Below, one piece after another: positions 43,569-53,336 of a stretch of DNA of 64,000 nt (its first letter is position 1; every line of letters starts with the position of its first letter). The notes under the pieces are model-generated. The model had not been told where the DNA came from. It saw nothing but the letters and a program-made list of their open reading frames with translations, and made no database searches. The translations under genes and the position numbers were made by a program. Source of the stretch: Hansschlegelia plantiphila (GTDB taxonomy: Bacteria > Pseudomonadota > Alphaproteobacteria > Rhizobiales > Methylopilaceae); NCBI RefSeq assembly GCF_027922265.1, contig NZ_BSFI01000021.1, positions 165,147 through 229,146 of the forward strand, written 5' to 3'.

Positions 43569-43877
43569 TCATGCGGCGACGTCTTCCGCGACGCGCTCGC
43601 TGCGGCCCTTCTCCGGCCGCAACGGCATGGTGGTGATTTCGACGCCGATCCGCTCGTCATTTACGAACGCCGCGCAGTAGGCGATGGGATGGTCGTTCGC
43701 GAGCAACGTCACCGCGGCGCCCTCCATGGCGGACAGCTCGATGACTGCGCCGCGACCCATGCGCAGAAGCTGATGGATCGGTATCGTCGCGGCGCCCAGC
43801 ACGACAGAAATATCGAGATTGACCTTGTCGATCGGAGGGACACGATCTCCGTATGCGCCGCGTCGACGCGGGCGCAT
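43569..43877 (-). CDS. orphan FliN-like (SpoA domain) protein
   Basis: A 102-residue protein that is almost only a SpoA/FliN C-terminal domain: [23 protein letters not shown], then [27 protein letters not shown], and [11 protein letters not shown]. In flagella or type III secretion such domains build the C-ring. No flagellar or secretion gene is in the window, so this is an isolated homologue. Start uncertain: the ATG at 43877 has a GGAAA element; longer frames to 43904 or 43970 would collide with the lipB start region. Divergent from lipB, 35 bp apart. Confidence 0.8.
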   Translation of the reverse strand: MRPRRRGAYGDRVPPIDKVNLDISVVLGAATIPIHQLLRMGRGAVIELSAMEGAAVTLLANDHPIAYCAAFVNDERIGVEITTMPLRPEKGRSERVAEDVAA

Positions 43878-43912
43878 GTCGTTTCCAGACGATGCGCAAA
43901 ACATGGTTAGGC

Positions 43913-44635
43913 ATGGTTGATCGGCTTCCTTTCCCGCTTCGCGACGCGCTGTCCGCGACCTTCCTTCCACGGGCCGAGGGTCGCTCCGTCGAATGGCGGG
44001 CGACCGATGAGGCTGTCGGCTATCTGGAGGCGCTCGCCGTCATGGAGGAACGCGCCACGGCGGTCGCCCAAGGGACCGCCCCTGAACTCGTCTGGCTGCT
44101 GGAGCATCCGCCGCTCTACACCGGCGGGACCAGCGCCGACGCTCGGGACCTGACCGATCCCGGCGGGCTGCCCGTTTTCCGTAGCGGGCGAGGCGGGCAA
44201 TATACCTATCACGGTCCCGGCCAGCGCATCGCTTATGTGATGCTGGACCTGAAGCGACGGGAGCCCGACCTGCGCCGCTACGTGGCCGCGCTGGAAGCCT
44301 GGCTGATCGCGACGCTTGATCGTTTCGGCGTGGCCGGCGAACGGCGTGAGGACCGGGTGGGCGTCTGGGTTCGAAGGCCTGAACGCGGCCGCGAGATGGA
44401 GGACAAGATCGCCGCCATCGGCGTGCGGGTTCGTCGCTGGACGACCCTGCATGGCGTCAGCCTGAACGTCGAACCGGACCTCACGCATTACGCGGGCATC
44501 GTGCCCTGCGGCGTGCGGGATCACGGCGTAACGAGCCTAGCCGACCTCGGTCGCGTGGTGAGCATGGCGGAGGTCGACATGGCCATGCGCGACACCTTCG
44601 AGGACATCTTCGGTCCGACCTTGCGCGAAACCTGA
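43913..44635 (+). CDS. lipB: octanoyl-(ACP):protein N-octanoyltransferase
   Basis: Moves octanoyl from acyl carrier protein onto lipoyl domains, the first step of endogenous lipoate synthesis. The 240-residue protein has [14 protein letters not shown], the [21 protein letters not shown] signature, [21 protein letters not shown] with the catalytic-lysine region (KIAAIGVR), and [15 protein letters not shown] with the catalytic Cys. The ATG at 43913 is chosen to avoid long overlap with the FliN-like gene; a start 20 codons earlier is open. Confidence 0.95.
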   Translation: MVDRLPFPLRDALSATFLPRAEGRSVEWRATDEAVGYLEALAVMEERATAVAQGTAPELVWLLEHPPLYTGGTSADARDLTDPGGLPVFRSGRGGQYTYHGPGQRIAYVMLDLKRREPDLRRYVAALEAWLIATLDRFGVAGERREDRVGVWVRRPERGREMEDKIAAIGVRVRRWTTLHGVSLNVEPDLTHYAGIVPCGVRDHGVTSLADLGRVVSMAEVDMAMRDTFEDIFGPTLRET

Positions 44636-44713
44636 CGAGGCGGCGGTTGATCAAACGACCGCTTCGCGCTTCAAGTGCGACCCGCGGGGCGACCTGCGCC
44701 TGGACATGCGTGA

Positions 44714-46162
44714 ATGGCGGTCTTCTCCAACGTCGCGATCCCGAACCGCATTCTGGTTCCGCTGATCGTCGCCTGCGCGCTTTTCATGGAGAATCTCGAC
44801 TCCACGGTGCTTGCGACGTCCCTGCCGGCGATCGCGACCGAGCTTGGCGTCAATCCGATCGACCTCAAGCTCGCGATGACGTCCTATCTGCTCAGCCTGG
44901 CGGTGTTCATCCCCGTCTCCGGATGGGTCGCGGACAGGTTCGGCGCGCGGCTGGTGTTCCGCACCGCAATCGCCGTATTCGCGCTCGGTTCGGCGCTGGC
45001 GGGCTTTTCCGCGACCATGCCAGAGATGATCGGGGCGCGGGTCATCCAGGGGGTCGGCGGGGCGATGATGGTGCCGGTCGGTCGGCTGGTGATACTGCGG
45101 ACAGTGCCGAAGTCAGAACTTGTCGGCTCCCTCGCATGGCTCACCGTGCCGGCGCTGATCGGGCCGGTGCTCGGGCCTCCGCTCGGCGGCTTCATCACCA
45201 CCTATTTCTCATGGCGCTGGATCTTCTGGATCAACCTCCCGATCGCGGCGCTCGGGCTGGTGCTGGCGACGCTGTTCATTCCGGACCTCAAGGGCGAGGA
45301 GCGCACGCCGTTCGACCGGCTCGGCTTCGTGCTGTCAGGCTTCGGGCTGGCCGCTCTCGTCTCAGGCGCCACCGCGCTCGGCCTCGAGGCGCTGCCGCAT
45401 GAGGTCGCGTTCGTCCTGCTGGCGGCGGGCGTCGTCTCGCTCGCCGGCTACATCCTTCACTTCCGGCGGGTCGAACACCCGATCCTCGATCTGAGACTGT
45501 TCGCAATCCCGACCTTCCGCGCGGCGATCCTCGGCGGTTCTCTGTTCCGGATCGGGATCGGGGCGGCGCCCTTCCTGCTTCCGCTGATGTTGCAGCTGGG
45601 CTTCGGCCTGTCGGCTTTCCAGTCAGGCCTGCTGACATTCGCCTCGGCGCTCGGCGCGCTGTTCATGAAGATGGCCGCGAAGCCGATCCTGCAGCGCTTC
45701 GGCTTCCGCGCGACCATGATAGCGAACGCGTTGATCGCGGCGGCCTTCATGACTGCGCCCGCATTGTTCACGGCGGCGACGCCCTCCGCGGTGATGCTCG
45801 GCGCATTGCTGGTCGGAGGCTTCTTCCGGTCGCTCCAGTTCACCGCAGTCAATGCGCTGGGCTATGCCGACATCGACTCGGCCCGCATGAGCAGGGCGAC
45901 CAGTCTGGCGAGCGTCGCGCAACAGATATCGCTGTCGCTCGGCGTCAGCTTCGCCGCCCTCGCGCTGGAGGCGATCCTCGGGCATCGCGCGGGAACAACG
46001 CTCCAAGCCAGCGACTTCCCGCCCACCTTCATGATGATCGGGCTGATCTCGGCCTCTTCGGTGTTCCTGTTCGCGCGGCTTGCGCCAAATGCGGGCGGGG
46101 AAGTCTCGGGCCACGCCCCGGCCGGCCCGGATCCGCTTGCGGAAGCCCGAGAGCGAGGCTGA
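44714..46162 (+). CDS. MFS multidrug efflux transporter, DHA2 family
   Basis: A 482-residue, 14-helix proton antiporter of the DHA2 (EmrB-like) branch. Motif D1 appears as ENLDSTVLATSLPAIATELG in helix 1, motif A as VADRFGARLVFRTAI, and motif C as GPVLGPPLGGFITTYFSWRW in helix 5. Substrates are probably hydrophobic drugs; no EmrA-type adaptor gene is adjacent, so it may work without one. It stands alone 78 bp after lipB and converges with the GNAT gene. Confidence 0.92.
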   Translation: MAVFSNVAIPNRILVPLIVACALFMENLDSTVLATSLPAIATELGVNPIDLKLAMTSYLLSLAVFIPVSGWVADRFGARLVFRTAIAVFALGSALAGFSATMPEMIGARVIQGVGGAMMVPVGRLVILRTVPKSELVGSLAWLTVPALIGPVLGPPLGGFITTYFSWRWIFWINLPIAALGLVLATLFIPDLKGEERTPFDRLGFVLSGFGLAALVSGATALGLEALPHEVAFVLLAAGVVSLAGYILHFRRVEHPILDLRLFAIPTFRAAILGGSLFRIGIGAAPFLLPLMLQLGFGLSAFQSGLLTFASALGALFMKMAAKPILQRFGFRATMIANALIAAAFMTAPALFTAATPSAVMLGALLVGGFFRSLQFTAVNALGYADIDSARMSRATSLASVAQQISLSLGVSFAALALEAILGHRAGTTLQASDFPPTFMMIGLISASSVFLFARLAPNAGGEVSGHAPAGPDPLAEARERG

Positions 46163-46166
46163 CGGA

Positions 46167-46703
46167 TCAGGCCGCCTGATGTCTTGCGGCGGTCCGGCGG
46201 TACAGAACATGCGGCAGACCGACATGCTCGAAGGACTTGTCGTAGGCGAAGTCGAGCCGCTCGATGACGGCGAGCGAGTGCGTGTTCGTCTCGGTCGTGA
46301 GGGCGACGATCTCCGGCAGACCCAGGTTCTCGAACCCCAATTGGAGCGCTGCGCGGCCGATGCGCGTCGCATGTCCCTTGCATCTGAGCTTCGGCACGAG
46401 AGTGTAGGCGAGCTCCACGGTTTTCTCGCCGGCGGCCTCGCATCGGCGGATGCCCGCCCAACCCCCGAAGGATCCGTCACGCATGTCACGCAGGAACCAG
46501 AGGCCAAACCCCGCGTCGCGCCAATGCGCGCGCGATCGAATGATGAAGCTGCGTGCGGCTTCGGGAGAGCGGACGCCGCCAAGCGTGACCATCACCGCAG
46601 GATCGGCGAAGGCGGCGGTCAACGCGTCCGCATAGCCGTCGTGCGGCACGTCGGCGAGGATGCCCTCGATTTCGAGGATCGTCGGATAGCGCTGGCTCAG
46701 CAT
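46167..46703 (-). CDS. GNAT family N-acetyltransferase
   Basis: A 178-residue acetyltransferase of the RimJ/RimL-like type: N-terminal RYPTILEIEGILAD strand, ELAYTLVPKLRCKGHATRIG (acetyl-CoA loop, with Cys in place of a usual residue), and EIVALTTETNTHSLAVIERLDF. The substrate is unknown. AGGAG nine bases before 46703 supports that start; the frame could extend 24 codons with a very basic leader. Confidence 0.85.
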   Translation of the reverse strand: MLSQRYPTILEIEGILADVPHDGYADALTAAFADPAVMVTLGGVRSPEAARSFIIRSRAHWRDAGFGLWFLRDMRDGSFGGWAGIRRCEAAGEKTVELAYTLVPKLRCKGHATRIGRAALQLGFENLGLPEIVALTTETNTHSLAVIERLDFAYDKSFEHVGLPHVLYRRTAARHQAA

Positions 46704-46815
46704 AGCGAGGCGCTCCTGTTTCGCCGTCTTGAAGCGACGTGCGCGCCGGCTCACAACGCGTTTAAGAAAAGACACCGCAGGATCATGTCATCCTGAAGAC
46801 GTAGCTAGAGCGCTG

Positions 46816-47673
46816 TCAGTCGAGCGCGAACAAGCAACGCTCGACTTCGGTGACGCCGCGCGCCGCCAGAGCCTCAACGAGAGCCTTCGGAAGCGCGCGA
46901 TCGGACGTGAAGAGCGCCCGCTGCGCGCCATGCTCGCCCATTGGAGCGTCCCCCACCAGCGCCGCGACGCGTCGCGCCACGGCCGGCGCCGGATCTATCC
47001 ACTTGACCTCCCAGGGGGCGATCGATCGGAAGCGGTCCATCAGAAGGGGAAAATGCGTGCAAGCCAGCGCGACGGCGTCGGTCCGCCGTCCATCTCTCTC
47101 CACGAAGCACGGCGCGATCTCCGCTGCGAGCTCGGCGTCCTCCGCAGGCGATCCGCGAAGCTCCGCCTCAGCGTAGCCCGCAAGGTTCGGCGCGCCGACC
47201 AGCGTGACCTCGGCCTCTCCGGCGAAAGCGTCGATCATCGCGCGCGTGTGCTCGCGGCGAACGGTGCCTGCTGTGGCGAGAATCGTCACAAGGCCGGACT
47301 TGGTCGCGGCGACGGCTGGCTTCACGGCCGGCACCGTACCGACGAAGGGCAGAGCAAATCGGGTCCGAAGAGCGGGCAACGCCAGGGTGGAGGCTGTATT
47401 GCAGGCGACCACGACAAGGTCCGGCGTTTCGCGCGCGATCAGACGCTCCATCACCGCAACGACCCGCGCCACGAGCCGTTGGTCATCGAGAGAGCCGTAA
47501 GGGAATGCGGCGTCATCTGCTGCGTAGACGTAATCGGCGCCCGGAAGCGCGACATCCAGGGCTGCGAGAACGGTGAGGCCGCCAAGGCCCGAGTCGAAGA
47601 CGAGGATTTTCGGCGCGCGCTCGAGCCGCGGCATCGCCGCGTTGGCCAGTCCCGCAAACAGATCGACGCCCAT
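46816..47673 (-). CDS. murI: glutamate racemase
   Basis: Makes D-glutamate for peptidoglycan. The 285-residue protein has VFDSGLGGLTVLAAL, the two catalytic cysteines in VVACNTASTLALP and ALACTHFPLL, and AAFPYGSL. Start uncertain: the ATG at 47673 follows an AGAAGG site, but ATGs at 47694 and 47634 are in frame. The gene lies on the minus strand between the GNAT gene and a small exported protein. Confidence 0.94.
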   Translation of the reverse strand: MGVDLFAGLANAAMPRLERAPKILVFDSGLGGLTVLAALDVALPGADYVYAADDAAFPYGSLDDQRLVARVVAVMERLIARETPDLVVVACNTASTLALPALRTRFALPFVGTVPAVKPAVAATKSGLVTILATAGTVRREHTRAMIDAFAGEAEVTLVGAPNLAGYAEAELRGSPAEDAELAAEIAPCFVERDGRRTDAVALACTHFPLLMDRFRSIAPWEVKWIDPAPAVARRVAALVGDAPMGEHGAQRALFTSDRALPKALVEALAARGVTEVERCLFALD

Positions 47674-47809
47674 GTCCAGCCTTCTCACCGTCATCCGCCT
47701 TCAGAACGATTGAACCCCTGGATGGTTACCGAATCGTGGCGAGATCCACGCAGAAAACCGCCCGCGACAATGTCGCGAGCGGCTGAAATGCAGAGCTGAC
47801 GGTGAGGCG

Positions 47810-48112
47810 TTACTGACCCGTCTGGTTTTCCTTGGAGCTCTTGTTGGGATCCTTCGTCGACGCGCCCGGAATTGCGGCGCCGCCCTCCGTCGCGGTGGAC
47901 TTGCCCGACTGCTGCATCTGCGTGTCCTGAGGACTGGTCGCGACGCCGCCGGCGCTGTTGTTCATCGCCCCGGTCGTGCCAGGCGAGGTCGGCTTGGCGT
48001 CGCCGTGAGGCGCAGAAGTCGCGCCCTTGTCCACGTCTGACTTCGTATCCTGAGCATAAGCGCCGCCCACCATAAGCATGGTGGCTGCAATTGCGAGAAT
48101 GGCCTTCCGCAT
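47810..48112 (-). CDS. small exported low-complexity protein
   Basis: A 100-residue protein with a clear Sec signal (RKAILAIAATMLMVGGAYAQ, cleaved after AYA) and a mature part made of Ser, Thr, Gly, Asn, Gln, Lys and Asp with no hydrophobic core, probably disordered. An AAGGAGG site before ATG 48112 is one of the best in the window. No family recognised; similar short disordered periplasmic proteins are common in Hyphomicrobiales. Confidence 0.75.
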   Translation of the reverse strand: MRKAILAIAATMLMVGGAYAQDTKSDVDKGATSAPHGDAKPTSPGTTGAMNNSAGGVATSPQDTQMQQSGKSTATEGGAAIPGASTKDPNKSSKENQTGQ

Positions 48113-48253
48113 GGGTGAGATCCTCCTTTTGTTTTTGGTAAAAGGAGAACTCACATACCGGGAAGATGTTCCCGTGCACGCGAGATCGTGACTTTCTCTG
48201 ACAGCGCCTTGTTGATGATCTTTAGGTTTTTCAGACCTTTCGACGGGACTGCG

Positions 48254-49264
48254 TCAACTTCCGAACAGTCCCTTCCAACTCGGCTGTGCTCCGGGCGTCG
48301 TTCCTGCGGCCTCATAGACGCCTCGCGCCACTGCGCGCGAGAGCGTCAACGCAGCGATATGGCCAAGCCACGTAAGCGCCGTGACGCGCTCTCCCGATAG
48401 TTCGGCGTGGCCCGTCGCGGCGGCGAAGACGACGTCGCCGTCGAGCGGCGTGTGACAGGGCACGAGCGCGCGGGCGAGCCCGTTCTGCGCCATGACGGCG
48501 AGCGACCGCGCCTCCGTCTTGGTGAGCGCCGCATCCGTCGCGACCATGGCGATGGTGGTGTGGCCTCCCGCCATTGGTTTCGACGCCGGGAACCATGCGT
48601 CCTGAGAGACGTCGGCCGCCGGACCGATCCCGCCGAACTCGGACTCAAGCTCGAACGGCGCCGCCCAGAAATGCCGTCCGTCTCCCACTGTGGCCGACCC
48701 CAGCGCGTTGACGACCGCGAGCGCGCCGACCGTGACGCCAAGTTCCTCGACCGCGCTCGACGCCGAGCCGAGGCCTCCCTTCAGGTTCGCCGTTCGCGCG
48801 CCGAGGCCGGCGCCGACGCTGCCGAGGGCGAAGTCGTGCGACGCCGCCGATGCGGCGGTATGGCCAAGGTCGCGATAAGGCGGGAACCGCCCCCACTCCT
48901 TGTCGCCGCCGTTGAGCAGGTCGAACAGGATCGCCGCAGGAACGATCGGAACGCGGGCGGAGCCGACCTGAAAGCCCCTGCCCGCCTCAGCCAGAGCGGC
49001 CATAACGCCCGACGCGGCGTCGAGACCGAAAGCGGAGCCTCCGGAAAGGCAGATGGCGTCGATCGCCTGGACGGTGCGCTCGGGCAGCAGCAGGTCGGTC
49101 TCGCGCGTCCCCGGCCCTCCGCCGCGCACGTCGACCGACGCGACCGTGGGTTGTTCGAACACGATGGCGGTGACGCCGGACGCTAACCGCCCGTCGTCCG
49201 CGTGGCCGACGAGCACGCCGGAGACGTCGGTGATGCTGTTTCTCGGACCGGCGCGAAGGCGCAT
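48254..49264 (-). CDS. P1 family (S58) N-terminal nucleophile peptidase
   Basis: A 336-residue protein of the DmpA/P1 peptidase family, which self-cleaves and then removes N-terminal residues from peptides (L-aminopeptidase or D-esterase activity). Motifs: ITDVSGVLVGHADDG, VDVRGGGPGTRETDLL, CLSGGSAFGLDAASGV, and the GGHTTIAMVATDAALTK segment, whose HTT probably holds the Thr/Ser nucleophile at the autocleavage site. No signal peptide. Specificity cannot be read from the sequence. Confidence 0.88.
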   Translation of the reverse strand: MRLRAGPRNSITDVSGVLVGHADDGRLASGVTAIVFEQPTVASVDVRGGGPGTRETDLLLPERTVQAIDAICLSGGSAFGLDAASGVMAALAEAGRGFQVGSARVPIVPAAILFDLLNGGDKEWGRFPPYRDLGHTAASAASHDFALGSVGAGLGARTANLKGGLGSASSAVEELGVTVGALAVVNALGSATVGDGRHFWAAPFELESEFGGIGPAADVSQDAWFPASKPMAGGHTTIAMVATDAALTKTEARSLAVMAQNGLARALVPCHTPLDGDVVFAAATGHAELSGERVTALTWLGHIAALTLSRAVARGVYEAAGTTPGAQPSWKGLFGS

Positions 49265-49339
49265 GTGAACCTCGCGTTGACGACCCGGGCGATCCGAGGC
49301 GCCGCGCCCCGGCTTTGTCCCCGATAGATCGAAATGCGG

Positions 49340-50773
49340 TCAGGCGTCCAGCGGCGGCCGCCAGCGGACACGATAGAAGATGTGCCGCCCGATCTTGTCT
49401 TCCTTGACCATATCCCGGATCCAGCGCGGCCGGACATAGGTCGCGTGATAATGCGTGCTGTCGCCGACTTCCGGCAGCCAGGCCCCGTTCTGGGCGACGT
49501 CGCGGGCGACGCCGGTCGCGATGCGCCAGGCGTGGAGGTTGGTCACCCGGTCCGGGATGCGGTCGCAGGCGAAGGAGAACTGGCATGCGTTGCGCCGGTT
49601 CTTGTTCTGATAGACGACGCCACAGACGTCCGAGGGGTAAAAGCCCGACCGCACGCGGTTCATGATCACCTGCGCCACGGCGTACTGACCCTTAACGGGT
49701 TCGCCACGCGCCTCGAAATAGACCGCCTCGGCGAGGCACTGCTCGGCCTTCGCCAGTTCCGCTTCCGGGATGTAGACGCGATGCGACAGCCGGGTTTCGA
49801 CCGATCCGTCGCCTGTCAGATCTTCGCGCGACGCGATCGTCTCGCCTTCCGACACCGCGCGGTGCGAGGGCGTAAGGGCGACATGAACGCCGCGGCGCTC
49901 GTCGCCCGGCACGCGCGCCGCGAAACCGGAGACCGGAAGCGCCGCGACCGCCAGCGGCGTCTCGCCTGGCGGCGTCGTCGTATGCGGCATGTCCCCACCG
50001 GCAAGGGCCGCCACGGAGGGGGTCGAGCCGTCATGGTTCGGCCCCGCTTCGCGCGGGATCATCGGCACGCTGGTGGAGCCGGCGTCCGCAGAAAGCTGTT
50101 CGCTTGCAGCGCCGCCGTCGACCGCGGGCGGCGCCGGCTTCGGCGTGGTCAGGCCGGCGACAGGGATCGAGGCCGGCGAGGCCGGCGCCGGGCGTGCGTG
50201 GGCGCCATCCCCCGCCGCGTCATGCAGGTCAGCGATTGCGGCGCCGATCGCAGGCAGCGCGTTCAGCCCCGTCAGGTCCAGCTTCATCGCCAACGCGAGG
50301 CTCGGCAGGGCCGCGAAAGGATCGGCGCGAAGCGCAACATGCGGCGCGGCATGGGTGTGGACAGGGGCCGCGATCGGCCGCCGGTCCCCCTTCAGCGTCC
50401 GGTCGACGAAGGGCGCCGGCGTCTCCGCCTTCGAGCCGCTTTCCGGCTTGGGTTCCGGCAGGTCGAGCACCATGAGGCTTTCGCCGCCTGCCAGCGGATC
50501 GGGCGCGACCATCGGCCCGCGGCCCGATCCGAACAGATCGGCCGCCTCCAGCGAGGCGAGCTCCATCGGACGGGCGACCATCGCAAGATAATGGCCGCGC
50601 CCGTCCTCGCGTTGCTCGGCGGATTGCGGCAGCAGACTGAACGCGTCCTGGCGGGCGATCGAGGTGGTGGCGAACGGAACGACGGCCGCCGCCAGAAGCA
50701 GCCTGAGCGCGGGCCGCGCACGGCGGCCTTTGTGGCGCTTCAGCGGGCGCGCGCCCTGTCCTACTCGCCCCAT
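49340..50773 (-). CDS. SleB-type cell wall hydrolase
   Basis: A 477-residue predicted peptidoglycan hydrolase. After a basic N-terminus comes a signal/anchor helix ([20 protein letters not shown]). A long Pro/Ala-rich region of about 290 residues with no recognisable domain follows. The C-terminal hydrolase_2 domain begins [23 protein letters not shown] (with the catalytic Glu), continues through [21 protein letters not shown], and has the CQFSFACD element. It is a homologue of spore cortex hydrolase SleB, common in non-sporing Hyphomicrobiales where it probably remodels the wall. ATG 50773 is chosen over a GTG four codons earlier. Confidence 0.9.
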   Translation of the reverse strand: MGRVGQGARPLKRHKGRRARPALRLLLAAAVVPFATTSIARQDAFSLLPQSAEQREDGRGHYLAMVARPMELASLEAADLFGSGRGPMVAPDPLAGGESLMVLDLPEPKPESGSKAETPAPFVDRTLKGDRRPIAAPVHTHAAPHVALRADPFAALPSLALAMKLDLTGLNALPAIGAAIADLHDAAGDGAHARPAPASPASIPVAGLTTPKPAPPAVDGGAASEQLSADAGSTSVPMIPREAGPNHDGSTPSVAALAGGDMPHTTTPPGETPLAVAALPVSGFAARVPGDERRGVHVALTPSHRAVSEGETIASREDLTGDGSVETRLSHRVYIPEAELAKAEQCLAEAVYFEARGEPVKGQYAVAQVIMNRVRSGFYPSDVCGVVYQNKNRRNACQFSFACDRIPDRVTNLHAWRIATGVARDVAQNGAWLPEVGDSTHYHATYVRPRWIRDMVKEDKIGRHIFYRVRWRPPLDA

Positions 50774-50845
50774 CACTCCACGCACCCCGAACCGAAACGC
50801 CGTATGGTTTTCGGCTCTTAACCTTGATGAGCGGTTAACGGGGGA

Positions 50846-51796
50846 TCACTGTATGGGGCGGAGCCGGCCTCTCAACACACGAGCGGCTTCGGCCTCTCGT
50901 GCGAACGGGCCGCCGGCGAAGCCGGAGAGAACGTCGTGGGCGGCGCGCGCGCCTTCGGTTCCGAAGCGGCCTTTAAGCGCCGCGTCAAGCCGCGCCTCGG
51001 ACTGCGCGCGACGGCGACGTTCCAGCCTGTCGCCCTCCCCGAGGAACGCGGAGTGGGCGGACAGATGGCTCCAAAGCGCATCGAGTCCCTCGCCGGTGTC
51101 AGCCGACACCAGCGTGACGGGGACCTCCCAGTCCGGATCGGCCGCGGCCGCGAGCGACAGGGCGCTTTCGAGGTCGTCCCGCGCGCGGCGGGCGGGGACG
51201 CCGAGGTCCGCCTTGGTCACCACGACGACGTCAGGCAACTCCATGACGCCCGCCTTGATGAACTGCAGCGCGTCGCCGGACGCCGGCTGCACCGCCAGCA
51301 GCACGGTGTCGCCGACGATCGCGACGTCCGCCTCGGACTGGCCGACGCCCACAGTCTCGACGATCACCCGGTCGAACAGCGCGCGCATCAGGATGGCGGC
51401 GCCGAATGCAAGATCGGACAGGCCGCCGAGCCGGTCGCGGGCGGCGTAGGAGCGCACGAAAACGCCCGTGTCTTCGGGGTCGGTGGGAATGCGGGCGCGG
51501 TCCCCGAGCAGCGCTCCGCCCGATCGCATCGACGACGGGTCGACGGCGACGACGCCGACACTCAGTCCATTCGCCCTCATAGCCCGGACCAGCGCTCCGG
51601 TCAGCGTGGACTTGCCGACGCCCGGCGGTCCGGTGAGACCGAGAACCTCGCCCTTCGGCTCGGCGGCGGCGGCGTCGAGAAGACGCGCCGCCTCTGGCGT
51701 TCCGGCTGCGCGCTCAAGCTGGGCCAACGCTCGCGCCAAGGCCGCCTTGCCGGCTCCGCGCAACGATTCGAGGTCTGGAAACGAAGTGGCGCTCAA
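50846..51796 (-). CDS. meaB: MeaB-type G3E GTPase (methylmalonyl-CoA mutase chaperone)
   Basis: GTPase that loads and protects adenosylcobalamin in methylmalonyl-CoA mutase. The 316-residue protein has Walker A GPPGVGKST, VVAVDPSSMRSGGALLGDRAR, the switch region VIVETVGVGQSE, and VVVTKADL (the NKxD-like motif). No mutase or ethylmalonyl-CoA pathway gene is in the window. The start appears to be TTG at 51796, since no ATG precedes the conserved part; start confidence is low. Relatives may serve ethylmalonyl-CoA or isobutyryl-CoA mutases. Confidence 0.92.
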   Translation of the reverse strand: MSATSFPDLESLRGAGKAALARALAQLERAAGTPEAARLLDAAAAEPKGEVLGLTGPPGVGKSTLTGALVRAMRANGLSVGVVAVDPSSMRSGGALLGDRARIPTDPEDTGVFVRSYAARDRLGGLSDLAFGAAILMRALFDRVIVETVGVGQSEADVAIVGDTVLLAVQPASGDALQFIKAGVMELPDVVVVTKADLGVPARRARDDLESALSLAAAADPDWEVPVTLVSADTGEGLDALWSHLSAHSAFLGEGDRLERRRRAQSEARLDAALKGRFGTEGARAAHDVLSGFAGGPFAREAEAARVLRGRLRPIQ

Positions 51797-51879
51797 GCTC
51801 GAATCCGGTGCGGGAGGCGTCGGTTCAGGCGCTCATCTCGCACGTTCCGGGTTTCGGCGCGACGGCGCCTTCGTCTGTC

Positions 51880-52278
51880 TTACTGCGGCTTTTGCGGCGC
51901 CGGCGTCCGAGGCCGAAACTTGTCGCACTCGTTATGGACCATCGTCTCGGCGTTCTGGAGCGCGATGTTGAACTTCATGTTGCGATCGGGGTCGATCGCA
52001 GCCCGCTGCGACCGCGCCGTCTCGTAGTCGCCCACCGTGTAAGCGTAAAAAATCTGCCGCTCGGTGACGTCGTTGATGTGCATGTCGGCCACCGCGACGA
52101 GGCAGGAGCAAAGCTCCTTCGGAGCTTTCGGCGAGCACGCCGCGATGTAAGCCTCATCGATCGCCTTGGACTGCGCAGGATCGGGCGCTTGCCCAGCACC
52201 GTCGTTTCCCTGAGCGTAAGCCGACGGGATCGCGGCGATAAACGAGGCGGCGGTCGCTGCGAGAATGAGACGACGCAT
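51880..52278 (-). CDS. hypothetical periplasmic protein with paired cysteines
   Basis: A 132-residue protein with a Sec signal (RRLILAATAASFIAAIPSAY) and a mature helical part carrying AACSPKAPKELCSCLV and a later NECDKF, giving four cysteines that could form two disulfides. GGAGGA lies eight bases before ATG 52278. No family is certain; the cysteine pattern recalls small alphaproteobacterial secreted helical proteins. It lies between meaB and egtD on the same strand. Confidence 0.75.
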   Translation of the reverse strand: MRRLILAATAASFIAAIPSAYAQGNDGAGQAPDPAQSKAIDEAYIAACSPKAPKELCSCLVAVADMHINDVTERQIFYAYTVGDYETARSQRAAIDPDRNMKFNIALQNAETMVHNECDKFRPRTPAPQKPQ

Positions 52279-52385
52279 GGGGACTGTCCTCCAAAACCAG
52301 ATGCGCCGTCGGAACGCCGCGCTTATGTTTTTTATTATCGCGAGAGGTCGACCATTGCGACCCCAGTCGTCCGTCGGGGAAGCGC

Positions 52386-53336
52386 TCAAGTCAGGCCGAT
52401 AACAGCAAACAGGTCGTCGGCGTCGGTCCACACATCCCCGACGCGCCAGCCCGCGGCTTCCGCCAGCCCGCGGAATTCGGAATGAGAGTATTTGCGCGAG
52501 CTCTCTGTGTGGATCGTCTCGCCGGCTGCGAAATCAAAGCGCCGGTGGTCGATGGCGACGGACTGGGCCTTTCGGCTGACGAGATGCATCTCGACCGCAG
52601 AACGCTCGGCGTTCCAGCGCGCCTCATGAGCGAATCCCCCCATGTCGAAGTCGCCGCCAAGCTCCGTATTGATGCGCTCGAGCAGGTTGAGGTTGAACGC
52701 CGCCGTAATTCCCGCCGCGTCGTCATAGGCGCGCAGCAGCGTCGAGACGTCCTTTTTCAGATCGACGCCGATCACCGCCTTGCCGGTCTCGCCGACATGG
52801 CCGCGCACGCGTTTGAGGAAAGCGATCGCGTCCAGAGGGTCGAGATTGCCGACGGTCGAGCCGGGAAAGAACGCGACCCGCGGCGTCAGCCTCGGCAGGT
52901 CCGCCGGCAGATCGAAATCGTCGGTGAAGTCAGCGACCACGGGGCGGATTTCGATATAGGGAAAACGCCGCTCGATCCGTTCGGCGGAGATCGCGAGAAA
53001 GTCGCCTGCGATGTCGACCGGCACATAAAGCGCAGGGTTCTCGAGCGCGCCGAGCAGTATCTCCGTCTTCACGCCGGCCCCGGCGCCATACTCGACCAGC
53101 ACCGCCCGCGGTCCGCAAAACGCAGCGATAGCGCCTGCTTTGTCCTGCAGGATCGCGGTCTCCGTGCGCGTCGGATAATATTCCGGAAGCGCCGTGATCT
53201 CCTCGAAAAGCTCCGAGCCGCGGTCGTCATAGAGCCAGCGGCACGGCAGCGTCTTGCGCTCCGCGCCGAGCCCTTCCAGAACGTCCGAACGAAACGCTTC
53301 ACGCTGGGCGGATCGGAAATCAACACGCTCAAGCAT
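52386..53336 (-). CDS. egtD: L-histidine N-alpha-methyltransferase
   Basis: Trimethylates histidine to hercynine, the first step of ergothioneine synthesis. The 316-residue protein has the EgtD features CRWLYDDRGSELFEEITALPEYYPTR (split over residues 32-57), the S-adenosylmethionine loop VEYGAGAGVKTEILL, FFPGSTVGNLDP, and the C-terminal FAAGETIHTESSRKYS. Its ATG overlaps the egtB stop by one base (TGATG), so the two are coupled. Together egtB and egtD give hercynine and its sulfoxide; no egtA, egtC or egtE is in the window, so later steps are encoded elsewhere or use other enzymes. Confidence 0.95.
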   Translation of the reverse strand: MLERVDFRSAQREAFRSDVLEGLGAERKTLPCRWLYDDRGSELFEEITALPEYYPTRTETAILQDKAGAIAAFCGPRAVLVEYGAGAGVKTEILLGALENPALYVPVDIAGDFLAISAERIERRFPYIEIRPVVADFTDDFDLPADLPRLTPRVAFFPGSTVGNLDPLDAIAFLKRVRGHVGETGKAVIGVDLKKDVSTLLRAYDDAAGITAAFNLNLLERINTELGGDFDMGGFAHEARWNAERSAVEMHLVSRKAQSVAIDHRRFDFAAGETIHTESSRKYSHSEFRGLAEAAGWRVGDVWTDADDLFAVIGLT

